From Natronoglycomyces albus (GTDB taxonomy: Bacteria; Actinomycetota; Actinomycetes; Mycobacteriales; Micromonosporaceae): 64,000 nucleotides of DNA. Shown here in pieces: positions 63,127-64,000 of the stretch. The translations under genes were made by a program, and so were the position numbers. The stretch is from positions 1,178,001 through 1,242,000 of the forward strand of contig NZ_CP070496.1 in NCBI RefSeq assembly GCF_016925535.1. Reading direction: 5' to 3'. The notes below the pieces were generated by a model. That model was not told the origin of the DNA. It worked only from the letters and a program-made list of their open reading frames with translations, and ran no database searches. Every line of letters begins with the position of its first letter. Position 1 is the stretch's first letter.

Positions 63127-63936
63127 ATGACGACGATCGTGAACACCCAGACGTGGCGGCAACCGCCCACGGGGACCGCCATAATCTCGCAGAGCTCCAC
63201 GGTCGCGTGGCGCTCGCTGGTCAACCTTAAGCACTATCCCTGGCAACTGGTCGACTTCGCGATCCTGCCGGTGATGATCCTGTTGACCATCACGTTCTTT
63301 ATGGGTGGCCAAATGATGGGCTCCTGGCAGGACTTCCTTCAGTACGGAGGACCCGGAATCATCGCCATGGGAGCCATGTTCGCCACCCTGAACACGGCGC
63401 TTGGTTTCCACTCCGATCTCAAGACCGGCATCTTCGATCGGCTCTCGTCCATGCCGGTCTCGCGCGTGGCCCTGATCGCGGGCCGGGTCCTGGCAGACCT
63501 GCTCAAACACACCTGGGCGATCTTGATCGTCGCGGCCGTGGCCGTAGCGATCGGTTATCGTCCGGAGGCTGACGTCTGGAGTGTTCTAGGCGCGGTTGGC
63601 GTGTTGCTGATCTTCCTGGCCGCCATCTCGTGGTTCATGGTCTTTATCGGGTTGACGGCGAAGTCGGAGGAACAGATCCAGACGTACATGATCAGCATCC
63701 TCATGCCGATCGCCTTCAGCTCCTCTGTGTACATCGAAGTCGAGACGATGCCGCAGGTGTTGCAATGGTGGGCAAACGTTAACCCCATGACGTACCTGGC
63801 CGATTCGGTACGAGCCCTGCTCAATGGGACTGACATCGGCGCCTCGCTGTGGGGGCTGCTGGCATGGTGTGCCGCGTTGACCGCGATCTTCCTACCGCTG
63901 GCGCTGCGTGCCTACCGCCGCCGACTGAATTCTTGA
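63127..63936 (+). CDS. ABC-2 type exporter permease, DrrB-like
   Basis: The 269-residue protein has six helices. It carries the ABC-2 features LKTGIFDRLSSMPVSRVALIAGRVLADLLKH and, before the last helices, VNPMTYLADSVRALLNG, as in DrrB. It forms the membrane half of the exporter with the preceding ATPase. The gene ends before a good hairpin at the window edge, so the operon is probably only these two genes. Confidence 0.92.
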   Translation: MTTIVNTQTWRQPPTGTAIISQSSTVAWRSLVNLKHYPWQLVDFAILPVMILLTITFFMGGQMMGSWQDFLQYGGPGIIAMGAMFATLNTALGFHSDLKTGIFDRLSSMPVSRVALIAGRVLADLLKHTWAILIVAAVAVAIGYRPEADVWSVLGAVGVLLIFLAAISWFMVFIGLTAKSEEQIQTYMISILMPIAFSSSVYIEVETMPQVLQWWANVNPMTYLADSVRALLNGTDIGASLWGLLAWCAALTAIFLPLALRAYRRRLNS

Positions 63937-63958
63937 GTGTTTGAGCACTGATGCGGGC

Positions 63959-63997
63959 GGTGTGGCACTCCTAGTCGGATGCAAGGAGCGCCACACC
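63959..63997 (+). terminator. terminator after DrrB-like gene
   Basis: GGTGTGGCACTCCT (63959–63972) pairs with AGGAGCGCCACACC (63984–63997) with one mismatch, followed by TTC at the window edge. Confidence 0.7.
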
Positions 63998-64000
63998 TTC

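Overview
The window is about 64 kb of high-GC chromosomal DNA from an actinobacterium. Lineage markers are a PASTA-domain Ser/Thr kinase, a PimB-type mannosyltransferase, a CtaJ-like cytochrome oxidase subunit next to a DUF5130 gene, a ROK glucokinase, a class II HelD-like ATPase, a GlnR-type operator upstream of glnA and a DtxR/IdeR-type iron box. Gene order resembles the HNH–ctaJ–DUF5130–pepN–rpiB and pimB–fadD–SRPBCC blocks of mycobacteria and the glucokinase/MacRS region of Streptomyces. Genus cannot be fixed from the sequence alone; a Glycomycetales-like organism is a guess. No rRNA, tRNA, CRISPR array, transposase or phage gene was seen.

Layout. 1–9.9 kb: 5'-truncated HNH nuclease, ctaJ-like gene, DUF5130, then a three-gene minus-strand module (two paralogous membrane proteins and a membrane-anchored phosphoesterase), pepN, DUF1015, rpiB. 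10–17.7 kb: Pro-rich membrane protein, atypical Ser/Thr kinase, pyrE, PASTA kinase, HelD-like RNA polymerase ATPase. 17.9–29.3 kb: NSS amino-acid transporter with a 41-residue small subunit, hrpA, a LysE exporter and a broken LysE paralogue, a PPOX flavoprotein divergent from a MocR regulator, and a GAP membrane protein divergent from a TetR regulator. 29.3–41.5 kb: membrane protein, glnA, RDD protein, NYN-domain protein, pimB, two-component system, acyl-CoA ligase, SRPBCC protein, glucokinase. 42–48.4 kb: bioAFD and ppdK. 48.9–56.5 kb is accessory in character: SnoaL-like protein, P450, flavin monooxygenase, a hydrolase fold without its nucleophile, a secreted protein, an unusually AT-rich lipoprotein, an unknown protein, a two-TM protein and an esterase. 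56.7–61.7 kb: siderophore-interacting reductase divergent from a four-gene Fe-siderophore ABC operon. 61.7–64 kb: MarR-like regulator and a DrrAB-type exporter.

The most unusual feature is a family of about 100-bp intergenic repeats, eight copies at 1458, 5157, 25322, 35411, 48442, 48714, 49424 and 56481. They share inverted ends GAGGCTTATGCAAAAG and a small central hairpin. Two same-strand copies bracket the phosphoesterase module that separates DUF5130 from pepN, and opposite copies bracket the SnoaL-like gene. One copy abuts a second, about 155-bp inverted-repeat element whose end recurs beside another copy. No mobilising enzyme is visible, so this looks like a non-autonomous MITE-like family or a structured 3'-end element.

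Functional groupings: central carbon (rpiB, glk, ppdK), nitrogen (glnA with GlnR box), biotin (bioAFD with a promoter), iron uptake (DtxR box over a promoter), phosphosignalling (two kinases and a two-component pair) and small-molecule export under local regulators (MocR, TetR, MarR). Several starts were moved from the longest frame on ribosome-binding-site or family grounds (pepN, the 4103–5128 membrane gene, the acyl-CoA ligase, the first kinase, bioA, the siderophore genes).
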